The translations under genes were made by a program, and so were the position numbers. This document shows positions 1-8,832 of a DNA stretch of 64,000 nt, in pieces. Source of the DNA: Chloroflexi bacterium TSY (lineage in GTDB: Bacteria > Chloroflexota > Anaerolineae > Caldilineales > Caldilineaceae). The notes under the pieces are model-generated. The model did not search any database. It saw only the letters and a program-made list of their open reading frames with translations, and was not told the DNA's origin. The stretch covers positions 62,001 through 126,000 of the forward strand of contig JAHBNG010000032.1 in NCBI GenBank assembly GCA_019217005.1. The letters run 5' to 3'. Position 1 is the stretch's first letter. The number at the start of each line of letters is the position of its first letter.

Positions 1-87
1 AAATGCTAGGTATTGACTGGCAAATACGTATTTATGTCAACTAATTAGCCCAAATTCTCTCTCTAAACCTGAAATTTGGATCTACTG
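1..87. repeat. MITE-1 family, diverged right-end copy
   Basis: The first 87 bases match the right part of the 215-bp element seen complete at 17755-17969 and 48525-48739. They end in the same terminal sequence AAATTTGGATCTACTG. Several internal substitutions (for example around 12-30) show that it is an older copy. The left part lies outside the window. Confidence 0.8.
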
Positions 88-223
88 AGTATTGTTATTC
101 TGAGAGAGGTTGCAGTAGAATACTAACGTTGACGACAGAATTGGACAGAACGATCCATCCACATTAAGAACCGAACAAGTTGTCAATTAAACACCATGTG
201 AGAGTAAAAGCCAGAGGATTCGC

Positions 224-977
224 ATGCGCTTTTTCAACACAACAGGACCAGTCGTTGCGGACGACCATTATTGCATTCCACCTCTGACCAGATTCGACCT
301 GGATGAGGTAAGGATGTTGCTCCAGCAGAAACGTTATTTCGTTCTTCATGCGCCACGGCAGGTGGGCAAGACCTCTTATTTGCTTGCATTGGCAGATTAC
401 TTGAATACCGAAGGAACCTATCGGTGTTTGTACATGAATGCGGAGATGGGTCAGGCCATGCGTGAAAATGTAGATGTTGCAATTCAGGTTATTCTGGGGG
501 AGTTATCCTTGCGCGCTCGTGATTATCTATCAGATACGTTCCCAGCCCAAATTATGCTTCAGGTGTTAGAGACGCATCGCGGCGCTGGAGCTCTCAACGA
601 ACTTCTGACGCTCTGGTGTCGTCAAAGTGAAAAGCCAATCGTATTACTGATTGACGAAATCGATTCTCTGATTGGTGACACGCTTATCTCCGTGTTGCGT
701 CAACTTCGAGGAGGCTACGACTCTGCTCATCATCTGGCCATACGCAGAAGATCAAGCAGCTCAGAAAACTGTACTCGAACTAAAGATTCGCTATGGAAAG
801 CTCTGCACAACCCTGAAGGAAGGCTTGGAGCAAACTTGGCTCTATATGGATCGGGCGGAGACCAGCGATGGTCATCTCATCATCTTCGACCGAGATCCCA
901 ATAAACCGTGGGTCGAAAAGATCTTCACACGTTCAGAAACGTATAAAGAAACGCCAATTCAGATTTGGGGTATGTAG
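224..977 (+). pseudogene. AAA ATPase with PD-(D/E)XK-like C-terminus, internal deletion
   Basis: Two pieces of one protein type can be read. Frame 1 from 224 gives an ATPase N-terminus with Walker A APRQVGKTSYL (about residue 44) and Walker B IVLLIDEIDSL (about residue 140). A second frame from about 735 to 977 gives the typical tail of the same family, with VLELKI, EGLEQTWLYMDR and HLIIFDRD before a final IWGM and the stop. In the AAA-35/PDDEXK-9 type proteins common in Chloroflexota and Cyanobacteria these parts are separated by a long middle section. Here they abut near 725-745 in different frames, so an internal deletion of several hundred bases has fused them. The product would lack the lid and sensor region. 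The original role is unknown. There is no visible operon partner. Confidence 0.75.
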
Positions 978-990
978 CGGAACGCAATTT

Positions 991-3900
991 TCAATATCTC
1001 ACGTTCTCCGTTTGAATCGCATGAAACTTTTCAGATAGCAGCCGCGCAATTGCCTCATCCAATGATTGATAGATCTGTTGTTGTTTGGCGATTTGAGCCA
1101 TGTCGATCGGCAAATCGTCCGAGATCTGTCGGCGAAGTTTTTCTGCCCGTTCTTTGAATACAAGCCAGCACCCAGAATGATTGATAACGAATTGGAGCAA
1201 CTCCAGACTCTCAATTTTCTGAGACAGAAGGATATCTTCCGAAAAACGAAGCCGAGCGGTTTGCTTCTCATCCACTCGGGTCAACACTTTGACCTTTAGA
1301 TGCGCAAGATGGATCAGCGCCATATGCAGCGGTTGTAGCTGATGCGCCTCCGCTGCGATCTTCAATGCATCAATTAGATAGGCCCAACTTGATTCCAGTT
1401 CGTCGATTGCACAAGCTGTTTCACCCAAGCAGCACAAATTATACGACATGAAGACCTGGCTACCGATGTCTTTGGCAATTTGCAAACCTTCGGCTGCATA
1501 ACGCTGAGCAACATCATACTGCTCGAGGTCGTTGGCAACCTGACCAAGATACCAGAGACGGCTACTGAGATGATGTTGATGACCGATTTCACGACAGAGA
1601 AGCATACTTTTCTCAAAATAATGAGCTGCTTCAGTCAATCGCTCACCTCCAATGGCCCAAAAAACTGATCCGATTCCCCCCAAAGCGAGAGCAATGCCCA
1701 AACGGCTGTTAATTGCCTCAAAAATGGTCAAACTTTCTCGATAGCACTCTTCCGACTTCTTATATTCGCCCAAGCAGAGAGTGGCCCACCCCAGTACATC
1801 GAGTGCATAGGCAATACTGTCGGGTCGTCCGAGCTGGCGGGATAGAGCCAGACACGTCTTCGCCAATTCCTCTTCCTCATCAAATTCACCAAAGCTGCCC
1901 GCAATCTGAGCCAGTTTGTGTAACGTGTCAACCATCCCATTTTTATCGCCAATCTGGGGGTGGTTCAAAATTAGGTTTACACTTTTGATATATAGACAAA
2001 AATCTATATGAGACCGTTTTCTCTCTGAGAACCGGCGAAATCAGAGAATATAAACGTTCTTTCTGTTTCTAAAAGTGTAAACCTATCTATCCAGCTAAAA
2101 TGAACCACCCCCCAATCTGTTCATAAATGGTGAAGCTTTCGTACAATTCTTCTTTGGCGCGAATCGCGTTCCCTTTCCACCCACTCACTTGACCACACAG
2201 GTTCAGCGCATAAGCAATTTCTGACTGATGACCGCGCGACCGCGCAATCGCTAAACCTCGATGAAGCTCGATATTTGCCGCTTCATAGTCACCCAATAAG
2301 AAAGAAAACGCTCCACATCGGATGGAAATTCTGCCGAACAAGCCCATGTAGAGATTATCGAGAATGGGTGGTTCAGCCTCTGTTTGAGTCGTGTACGTGA
2401 AACCAGAAGCAGTTGGGTTCGCGCCCCGTTGTGGAAGGGCAAAAAGATTATTCTGTTCAAAGTGCGTAATCAGTTCGCTAAACAGATCTTTCCCTACTTG
2501 AAAGAGGCTGCGGATGCGCCAGAACCAGCTCAAATGATCCAAGATCTCGTTAATCATGGAAACATCTTGCTGCAAAACCGTCCAATTCCAGGCGCACTGA
2601 ATGTTTTCAAACTCTGCATCGATCTCTTCCAAGGCCAGACGTTGTTCTGTGCCCAGAAGTTTTTCACCCCATGTCTTGCAGAGAACAAGATAGTAGCGGC
2701 TATGTCTTGCCCGAACTTCGTCTGCATTTTCCTGACGACTCTCCAATTTTTCGGCGGCAAACTGCCAGAGGAGTTGATGTAATCTATAGCGACCATCATT
2801 GGTCACGGTGATCAATGATTTCTCGACCAAAGTCGCCAGAACCATGAACTTGGCTCCCGCAATGTTATCTGCTGCCTCTCGGCTAAACTCGCCCTGGAAA
2901 ACGGAGAGGGCGGAGAGTACTTCCTGTTCATTCTCCGATAGAAGCTGCCAGGATTGCTCCAAAACGACACGCATACTGCGATGACGTGCATCGACGTTTT
3001 GAAAACGTGTCGTCAAAATATCCAACCCCTGCTCGATTTCCTGGACAATGGCAGACAGGGGCATCACTTTGAGCCAGGCCGCCGCCAACTCAATACCAAG
3101 CGGAATCCCATCGACCAACTGGCAGATCCATGCAATCGCTTGTAGTCCTTCATCACTTTCCTTTTGCAAAGAGTATCCACCTTGGGCGCGCCGTGCACAT
3201 TGCTCGAAAAAAGCAACAGCGTCATGTGAGTCAATCTCGTTCACAGAATTTGATATGCTTTCAGGTAAGGTTAGGCCACGAATTGAGTAAACCCAAGATT
3301 CTTGTAGATTGAGTACTTCACGCGATGTGACCAGAATCTTCACATCAGGGGCAGCCAGCAGAATGTCAGAGAGAAAAACAGCACCGTCCAGCAGATGTTC
3401 GAAATTGTCTAACACGAGCAACATTTGTTTTTCACGCAAGAAAGCCAGTAGCTGTTCTGAAGGCGAAGTATTGCTATAAAATTCAAAGTGAGCTGCCTGA
3501 GCAATCGCCGAAACGATGCCGTTTGACGTGGGGATTGCCTGCAGCGGAACAAATAGAAGACCATGCCGAAATTCATTGTTCAGATGATGAGAAGCAGTCA
3601 ATTCTTGCATCACTTGAACAGCCAGGCGTGTTTTGCCAATGCCACCCGGACCAATCAATGTCAATAAGCGGCAATCTGGATCCACCAAGTGTTGCACGAT
3701 CTCAGAAAGTTCTTTTTTACGCCCCACAAAGGATATGTGTTGTGGAGGCAAATTGGGCAATAATGGAGGAGTGATGGGTGAATCTGCTCTATCAGTACTT
3801 TGTACTGTAGCAGTAGTTAAGGTGATCTCTTCGTGCTGGTCAAATTCGCCCCTGCGAATGCGCTGGACAAGGGCAATGGTTTCCGTCGATGGCGGGACAG

Positions 3901-4579
3901 CCAACTCTTCGTCGAGAATTCGTTGGCAAGATTCGAATTGAGCAAGTGCAGCAGTTTGCTGACCACTTTGCGCCAAAAGCAGCATGAGTTGACGATGAGC
4001 ATCTTCGCGCCACGGCTCCAAATTCAGAATCCGGCGAGTAGAGAGAATCGCTTGAGTCAGATTACCACTCTTTACGTGTTGCGCAGACAACATCCCTAGC
4101 CCAGACAAAGCAGATTCGCGAAAGCGTGCACGTTCAACTGATATCCACTGTTCATATTCGGGAGCCTCACGTATGTGAAAACCCTCCAAAAAATCGCCCC
4201 GCAACAAAGCGAGGCCTTCTTCCAGAGCATCGATATCTTGAGTGATGTTAAATGCCTTCAGGTTTGTTTCATAGGCGACAACATCTATCCAGTGAGGGAT
4301 CTCCGTGTTAAACACAACCGTTTGACGGGTGATTGTCAAATGGGAACCAACAATCTTGCGTAAATTAGAGAGCGTCTGGTTCAGACTCAGACGCGCTTGA
4401 GCCTCTGGGGTCTCGCCCCACAAAAGACCTGCCAAAGTTGGACGCATATGCGTGCGTCGAGTTGCTGCCAAATAGTAGAGCAGCGCACGCGCCTTATCAG
4501 AACGAAAGCCCGTGAGTGGTGAATGCTCCCATCGAACCTCAGGGCTTCCCAACAACAATAATTCAAGTCTTTCTGACAT
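991..4579 (-). pseudogene. BTAD / NB-ARC / TPR transcriptional regulator split by MITE-2
   Basis: The N-terminal 830-residue piece (stop at 2087) and a 325-residue C-terminal piece (1968-991) are one gene. In order it has a winged-helix DNA-binding region (residues 1-95), a BTAD domain (about 100-245), an NB-ARC/STAND ATPase with Walker A LTLIGPGGIGKTRLAVQ and Walker B LLVLDNFEHLL (about 300-560, with GIPLGIELAA further on), then TPR repeats continuing into the C-terminal piece. Removing the 155-bp element at 1957-2111 plus one 8-bp duplication joins IYEQIG to DKNGMV and restores about 1141 codons. This class normally acts as a STAND-type signal-responsive activator. As it stands it would make a protein without most of its TPR sensor. 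No Shine-Dalgarno is obvious at 4579. Confidence 0.88.
1957..2111. mobile_element. MITE-2 copy A (155 bp) inside the BTAD gene
   Basis: The element starts GGGGTGGTTCA and ends TGAACCACCCC. Inside these are a second pair of inverted repeats, AGGTTTACACTTTT and its complement. It is flanked by the direct duplication CCAATCTG (1949-1956 and 2112-2119). It appears base-for-base identical to copy B at 5024-5178. It has no open reading frame of its own. An 8-bp duplication is typical of several DDE families (for example ISL3, IS1595, IS66), so a helper transposase of such a family is likely. None is in this window. Confidence 0.92.
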
Positions 4580-4769
4580 AAGAGTGGGTAAGAATACTAG
4601 TGAAGCTTCGCCTCAAACCGACAAGTTGGTGCAGGTGGCAGAGTTGCAAGGTTGTAGGGTTCGACCAGCCACCTTGCAACTTTGCCACCCTGCCATCAAA
4701 CTTGACTCATTTGTACAGATTTTGCCATATAAAGATACCTATACTTTGCTCTGTATGAAAACAGTAATA

Positions 4770-4783
4770 GTGACATTTGTCAC
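4770..4783. promoter_or_regulatory. Candidate operator half of an inverted pair (GTGACATTTGTCAC)
   Basis: GTGACATTTGTCAC is almost a perfect palindrome, and its exact reverse complement occurs again at 4926-4939. Two identical sites in opposite orientation, about 155 bp apart and 190-350 bp upstream of the regulator start at 4579, suggest a protein-binding pair. The binder is not known. Confidence 0.35.
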
Positions 4784-4925
4784 CCTAATTGACAATTTCA
4801 AGGGTTTGTAGAGGGTTCGCACCTCAAATTTGTCATGTTGTAACCTTTTTGACGCTAACAGACCCTCAGAGGTGTTCTAAGGACTCGCTTGTATAGGGTT
4901 TGAACACCCAAAATCAGGGACCAAG

Positions 4926-4939
4926 GTGACAAATGTCAC
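4926..4939. promoter_or_regulatory. Candidate operator, second site (GTGACAAATGTCAC)
   Basis: Exact reverse complement of the site at 4770-4783, extended here to the longer palindromic context GGTGACAAATGTCACC (4925-4940). See that entry. Confidence 0.35.
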
Positions 4940-5023
4940 CATACGTAGTTTGGTCTCTCTGCTTGAGCTTTCGAAAACTACGGTTTTGATCACAACCGCA
5001 GTATAGTTCTCTGAACAGAATTG

Positions 5024-5178
5024 GGGGTGGTTCAAAATTAGGTTTACACTTTTGATATATAGACAAAAATCTATATGAGACCGTTTTCTCTCTGAGAACC
5101 GGCGAAATCAGAGAATATAAACGTTCTTTCTGTTTCTAAAAGTGTAAACCTATCTATCCAGCTAAAATGAACCACCCC
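5024..5178. mobile_element. MITE-2 copy B (155 bp), intergenic
   Basis: Same length, termini and apparently the same sequence as 1957-2111. It is flanked by the 8-bp direct duplication CAGAATTG (5016-5023 and 5179-5186). Different flanks with different duplications show two independent insertions. Lack of divergence between copies implies recent movement. Confidence 0.92.
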
Positions 5179-5237
5179 CAGAATTGCAATTATAACGACT
5201 CACGCACTTAGTGTCTACTAAAGGACCTTTCCATCAC

Positions 5238-5303
5238 ACCCACGTCACGCTTCCGTCATGATTTTGTCTCGACTCTTCCAAACCCACGTCACGTTTCCGT
5301 CAT
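5238..5303. repeat. Pair of 22-bp direct repeats
   Basis: The 22-bp unit at 5238-5259 is repeated at 5282-5303 with one difference (CACGC versus CACGT). The spacing is 44 bp start to start. The core ACGTCACG resembles a protein-binding site. With only two units this is not a CRISPR. Confidence 0.5.
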
Positions 5304-5355
5304 AAAGCCTTGATATAGTGGCAGTGTCACTGATCAGCGGCAATTTGCGTTCGCT

Positions 5356-6661
5356 CATTAAGGCTAAACCAAAAAAATAATTATACGCGAACGAGAGAAT
5401 GGAGAGGGGGAATAAGGACAAACCATTTTTCTAAACCAGGTAAACGTTGGAAGCGTTGTTCCAAACGGTCCATCTCTTTCTGAGTGAGTTTGACGCCGGT
5501 CTCATAAAGAGTGGAATTCAGGTGAACGAAGGGTTGTAGTTGGTTAAAGCGAAAAGAACGGGCAAAATTGAGAACGGTCTCAAGAGAATCGAGAAGAGAA
5601 CCGTTCCAGTGTTTTTCAAGATGGCCCCAAACCCGTTCGATGGGGTTGTATTTACTGTGATAAGGAGGGTAGCAGGCGAGCTGAATAGAGAGACGATAGT
5701 GCTCAACAAACTGAGTGAGACGATACATAAACTGAGTCCGACGGGTATGATTTTCGGGACCATTGTCCTGATTGATCACGAGGGTCTTGACGTGAGGAAA
5801 GTGTTCACGTACGCTTTCCCAAAATCAATCAGGCAGTCGACAATACAGTCACTCGTCACTTTCGACTGAGTCAAAAAGAAAGAGTTCCTTGGTTGAAGGG
5901 AGGTAAATGCCAAAAGGAGTGACTTTCTCGGTCTTCTTATCTTGAAAGTCATGATCGAGCGCTTTGACAACCACTCGACTTATCCCTTCTCTCGAGAAAC
6001 GGTCAAGTAAAATCGTGCTTTGGCATCCCAAGAGGCGCAGAACCGTCTCGTCTGCATCCGCTTCTTGATTGATCTGATGAATTCTATCAAAGATCGCATC
6101 GGTCTCTGGGATCTTTTTCACTGGTTGACTTTTTTTGACCCGGTTTGAGCCATAGCCTAACTCATTGAGCTTCAAGCGGATGGCCTCTTCGCCAGGCAAT
6201 TCCTCATCTGTGTATCCTTTCTGCTCGATGAGCTGGGTACGCATTTCGGCGGCGGTTAGTCGAGTGTACAATTGGGGGTCGAAAGGTGGGATCGGTCTGG
6301 CTGAATTGATCGGCGATTTCAACCATATCGGCCAGTAAAGTGGGGATATGGTCTTCGGCTTTTTTTGCGACCACGTCGGTGGCTTTGGTCGACATAACAG
6401 AAGCCGCCTTCTAGTTCTTCCAGGGCTTTGGCTATCGTCGCCCGATTCCAGCCCAACTCTCGTTCTGCTTTCGTCGGACTCCCTTCGCATATCGTTTTGA
6501 CCGTTTGGGCCATGAAGTGCCTTCTTTCGTATCCACTTAACATGGCCTTCGTCTCTTTCAAGACTTCAACCATTTCTGGCGAGATTGTCATTTTTGCTCC
6601 TTTTGGAGAGCTAGTTTAACACCTTCTCGCGTATATTTTATTTTTTGGATTGGCCTAAATG
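5356..6661 (-). mobile_element. ISAzo13-like insertion sequence, degenerate
   Basis: About 1.3 kb bounded by imperfect inverted ends. The left end reads CATTAAGGCTAAACC and the complement of the right end reads CATTTAGGCCAATCC; both are followed by an A-rich tract and TATACGCGA. The ends frame the broken transposase at 5381-6591. No clear target duplication is visible. Confidence 0.65.
5381..6591 (-). pseudogene. ISAzo13-family transposase, frameshifted
   Basis: Three overlapping frames make up one DDE transposase. The N-terminal part from 6591 has the helix-turn-helix-like ELGWNRATIAKALEELEGG. The middle part (about 6300-5850) includes KKIPETDAIF and GIYLPSTKELFLF. The C-terminal part (5779-5381) has NQDNGPENHTRRTQF with the second catalytic Asp and YHSKYNPIERVWGHLEKHW with the catalytic Glu. 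At least two frame changes, near 6320-6400 and 5780-5850, mean no full-length enzyme can be made without recoding. Confidence 0.8.
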
Positions 6662-6689
6662 AAACTGTGCAAAGACATGATCAGTAGCC

Positions 6690-6899
6690 AACACAACAGG
6701 GGATGAAAAATGTGTTAAAGTGTGGTGGCAGCCGCCGAACAGAAATCGGGAAAGGTCCGTGGTCAAGTAAAGAACGCTCAGTAGCTAGATTGGTGTACAC
6801 CGACGCACCACGGGATGTGGACGTTCCTCGGGACGAAACACGCAGGGCAGACTGTGCTCACAATCGGGTACACATAAGCGGCTGCGAAAGGAAAGGAAG
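6690..6899 (+). ncRNA. Candidate IS110-type bridge RNA region (left non-coding end)
   Basis: About 200 bp of GC-rich non-coding DNA lie directly upstream of the IS110-type transposase start, with short self-complementary stretches such as GGCAGCCGCC. IS110-group elements are known to transcribe a structured bridge RNA from this non-coding end that pairs with donor and target. The position and length here fit, but the loops cannot be assigned by eye. Confidence 0.3.
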
Positions 6900-8104
6900 A
6901 TGGAAGTGATGTTTCCGAAGTGCAGCGGCCTGGATGTTCACAAGCGGATGGTAGTGGCGTGTGTGGTAGATGAATCAGGGAGGATGGAGCAGGTGCGCAA
7001 GCGATTTGGGACAACGACGGTCGAGTTGGAGGGGTTGAGGTCGTGGCTGTCGTCGTATGGGATCACGCATGTGGCGATGGAGAGTACGGGAGTGTATTGG
7101 AAACCGATCTACAATGTGTTGCATGAGCATTTTGAGGTCTGGATTGTGAATGCCCGCCATCTGGCACAGGTGCCTGGTCGCAAGACGGATGAGAGCGATG
7201 CGGCCTGGATCACGAAACTGATGAGTTATGGACTGCTGGAGCGCAGTTTCATTCCAGATGTGGAGCAAAGGGACTTGCGAGACCTGACGCGCTATCGGAC
7301 GCGTCTCTTGCAAGAGAAGTGCGGCAGTCAATCGCCTGCATAAGGTGTTGGAAGATGCCAACGTCAAGTTGGGATCGGTGGTCACGAGCATCCAAGGTGT
7401 ATCGGCACGCCAGATGATCGAGGCCCTGATTGCAGATGAGATGGACCCAGAAGCCATGGCTGACTTGGCACAAAAGCGGCTGCGGGCCAAGATTCCCCAG
7501 TTGGTTGATGCGTTGACGGGACTGGTCCGTCCTCATCATCGTTTTATGCTGCAAGAAGTTCTGCATCATCTCGATCACCTGAATGTACGCATTGATGCCC
7601 TCAATCAACAGATTGGGGTCCTCATGGCTCCGCATGCTGACCTCATCGCACGCCTAGATGCCATTCCCGGTGTGGGGCGAGTCGTCGCCGAGATAATTCT
7701 GGCGGAGATCGGTCCCTCGGTCGAAAGCTGGCCCTCAGCTAAGAAACTGGCCTCCTGGGCTTGTGTCTGTCCTGGCAACAACGAATCGGCGGGCAAACGC
7801 AAGAGTGGTCGCCGACGAAAGGGCCAGAAATGGTTAGTCACCGCCCTCCTCTCGCACCAAGGACACCTATCTCGCCGCACAGTTCCACCGTCTCAAGGCA
7901 CGACGCGGAGCCAAGCGGGCAGCTATTGCCGTGGCCCATTCCATCTTGACCATCGTCTATCATCTCATCGACAAGCCCGATGCCGTCTTTGAAGAACTCG
8001 GCGGCGACTTCTTTCTCAAACGACGCAAGGAGCATGCACAAGCCGGCGCACTCAAAACCCTCGAGTCCCTCGGCTTCAAGGTTTTCTTGGCACCGACCGC
8101 CTAA
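6900..8104 (+). pseudogene. IS110-family (DEDD) transposase, frameshifted twice
   Basis: The N-terminal DEDD domain is recognisable: SGLDVHKRMVVACV (first Asp), HVAMESTGVYW (Glu) and GRKTDESDAAWI (two Asp). A one-base shift near 7318-7325 interrupts it, and the next frame resumes with NRLHKVLEDANVKLGSV. The C-terminal transposase-20 domain has LDAIPGVGRVVAEIILAEIGP. A second break with a small deletion near 7850 separates WLVTALL from RTKDTYLAAQFHRLKARRG, which continues to the stop at 8104. The start at 6900 (ATG) has AAGGAAG just upstream. The enzyme is inactive unless recoded. Confidence 0.85.
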
Positions 8105-8244
8105 GTACGGTGCTCACTACAACTGATTTGCGTTGGGCACAGGCAACGACGCCACCCACTCTGGCGGGTCAACTTGGACCCGCTTCTTATTCAACGCGGC
8201 CTTTAACCCCTCTCTCTCTTCTCTTGCTGCCCTTTTTTTCAGGG

Positions 8245-8302
8245 CAGACCGCAATTGTGTCATTCTCGAGTGAAGCCGAAGAAATCTAACGATTGCGGTC
8301 TA
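8245..8302. repeat. Inverted repeat with AGACCGCAAT ends
   Basis: CAGACCGCAATTGTG at the left and the complementary GATTGCGGTCTA at the right form a small hairpin. The same end sequence recurs at 8381-8447 and, as a single end, at 38615-38631. This defines a short palindromic repeat family. With its neighbour it fills most of the gene-free stretch 8105-8471. Confidence 0.55.
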
Positions 8303-8380
8303 TCGAATATCTTCGCTCTTGCGAAAACACCGATTTGCCCAAATTTCTTGAATGAGCCTTAGTGTCTCCTCCATAGACCA

Positions 8381-8447
8381 TCAGCAGATCGCAATCGGAT
8401 CATTTTGTAGGTTTTGTCCATCTGTGGTCAAGATTGCGGTCTACTGA
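8381..8447. repeat. Inverted repeat, second AGACCGCAATC copy
   Basis: Left arm TCAGCAGATCGCAATC (8381-8396), right arm the complement of TCAGTAGACCGCAATC (8432-8447), with two mismatches in 16. It lies 24 bp before the small gene at 8472. Confidence 0.6.
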
Positions 8448-8471
8448 TACTGGAATTATCAATCAAAGTCT

Positions 8472-8675
8472 ATGACAACATCACACATCACCCAACATCA
8501 CCGTATCTATCTCCTGACCGTCTGGCGCGATGACGACCAGGAGACAACAGACGAAAGGAGGTGGCATTTTCATTTAGAGCACCCTCCTACGGGAAAGCGT
8601 TGTGCCTTTCAGAATCTGGAAGCACTAGTCATGAGATTACAACATGAGCTGGATGAAATCACGACAAATCCATAA
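8472..8675 (+). CDS. Small conserved-looking hypothetical protein (67 aa)
   Basis: A short, charged, cytosolic protein whose layout (YLLTVWRDDD, then WHFHLEHPPTGKRCAF, then LEALVMRLQHEL) resembles small uncharacterised proteins that I recall from Chloroflexota and other environmental bacteria. These have a W-R-F-x-L-x-D-P-x-T-G-x-R pattern followed by a Leu-rich helix. The function is unknown. No strong Shine-Dalgarno is seen. It stands alone between repeats and a secreted-protein gene. The family resemblance is from memory, not from a search. Confidence 0.6.
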   Translation: MTTSHITQHHRIYLLTVWRDDDQETTDERRWHFHLEHPPTGKRCAFQNLEALVMRLQHELDEITTNP

Positions 8676-8832
8676 CGGCTCGTCCACCACAAGTAATCCC
8701 TTTTGGTTCTGTAAAAATCGGAACAAATTCATAGTCTCCACAACCACAATGGGTATAAGTGAGCGCTCATGTCCACACCAAAACGCAAAGAATCTTGAAA
8801 GTTACGTTGAAACAAGATAAGGAGTCTGTACG

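Larger units (their letters stand above)
4580..5023. other. Upstream region of the BTAD regulator
   Basis: There is no convincing gene. It contains the two GTGACAAATGTCAC-type sites at 4770 and 4926 and a TTGACA hexamer at 4790. Just downstream follow MITE-2 copy B and a pair of short direct repeats. Confidence 0.5.
6690..8110 (+). mobile_element. IS110-family element, degenerate
   Basis: The transposase remnant at 6900-8104 plus its left non-coding end. IS110 elements lack clear inverted repeats, so both borders are estimates. The GC-rich sequence after 8104 may still belong to the right end. Confidence 0.55.

Noticed and set aside
5238..5303. Direct repeats of 22 bp that could start a CRISPR array
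   Set aside because: Only two units with a 22-bp gap, no further units, no cas gene.
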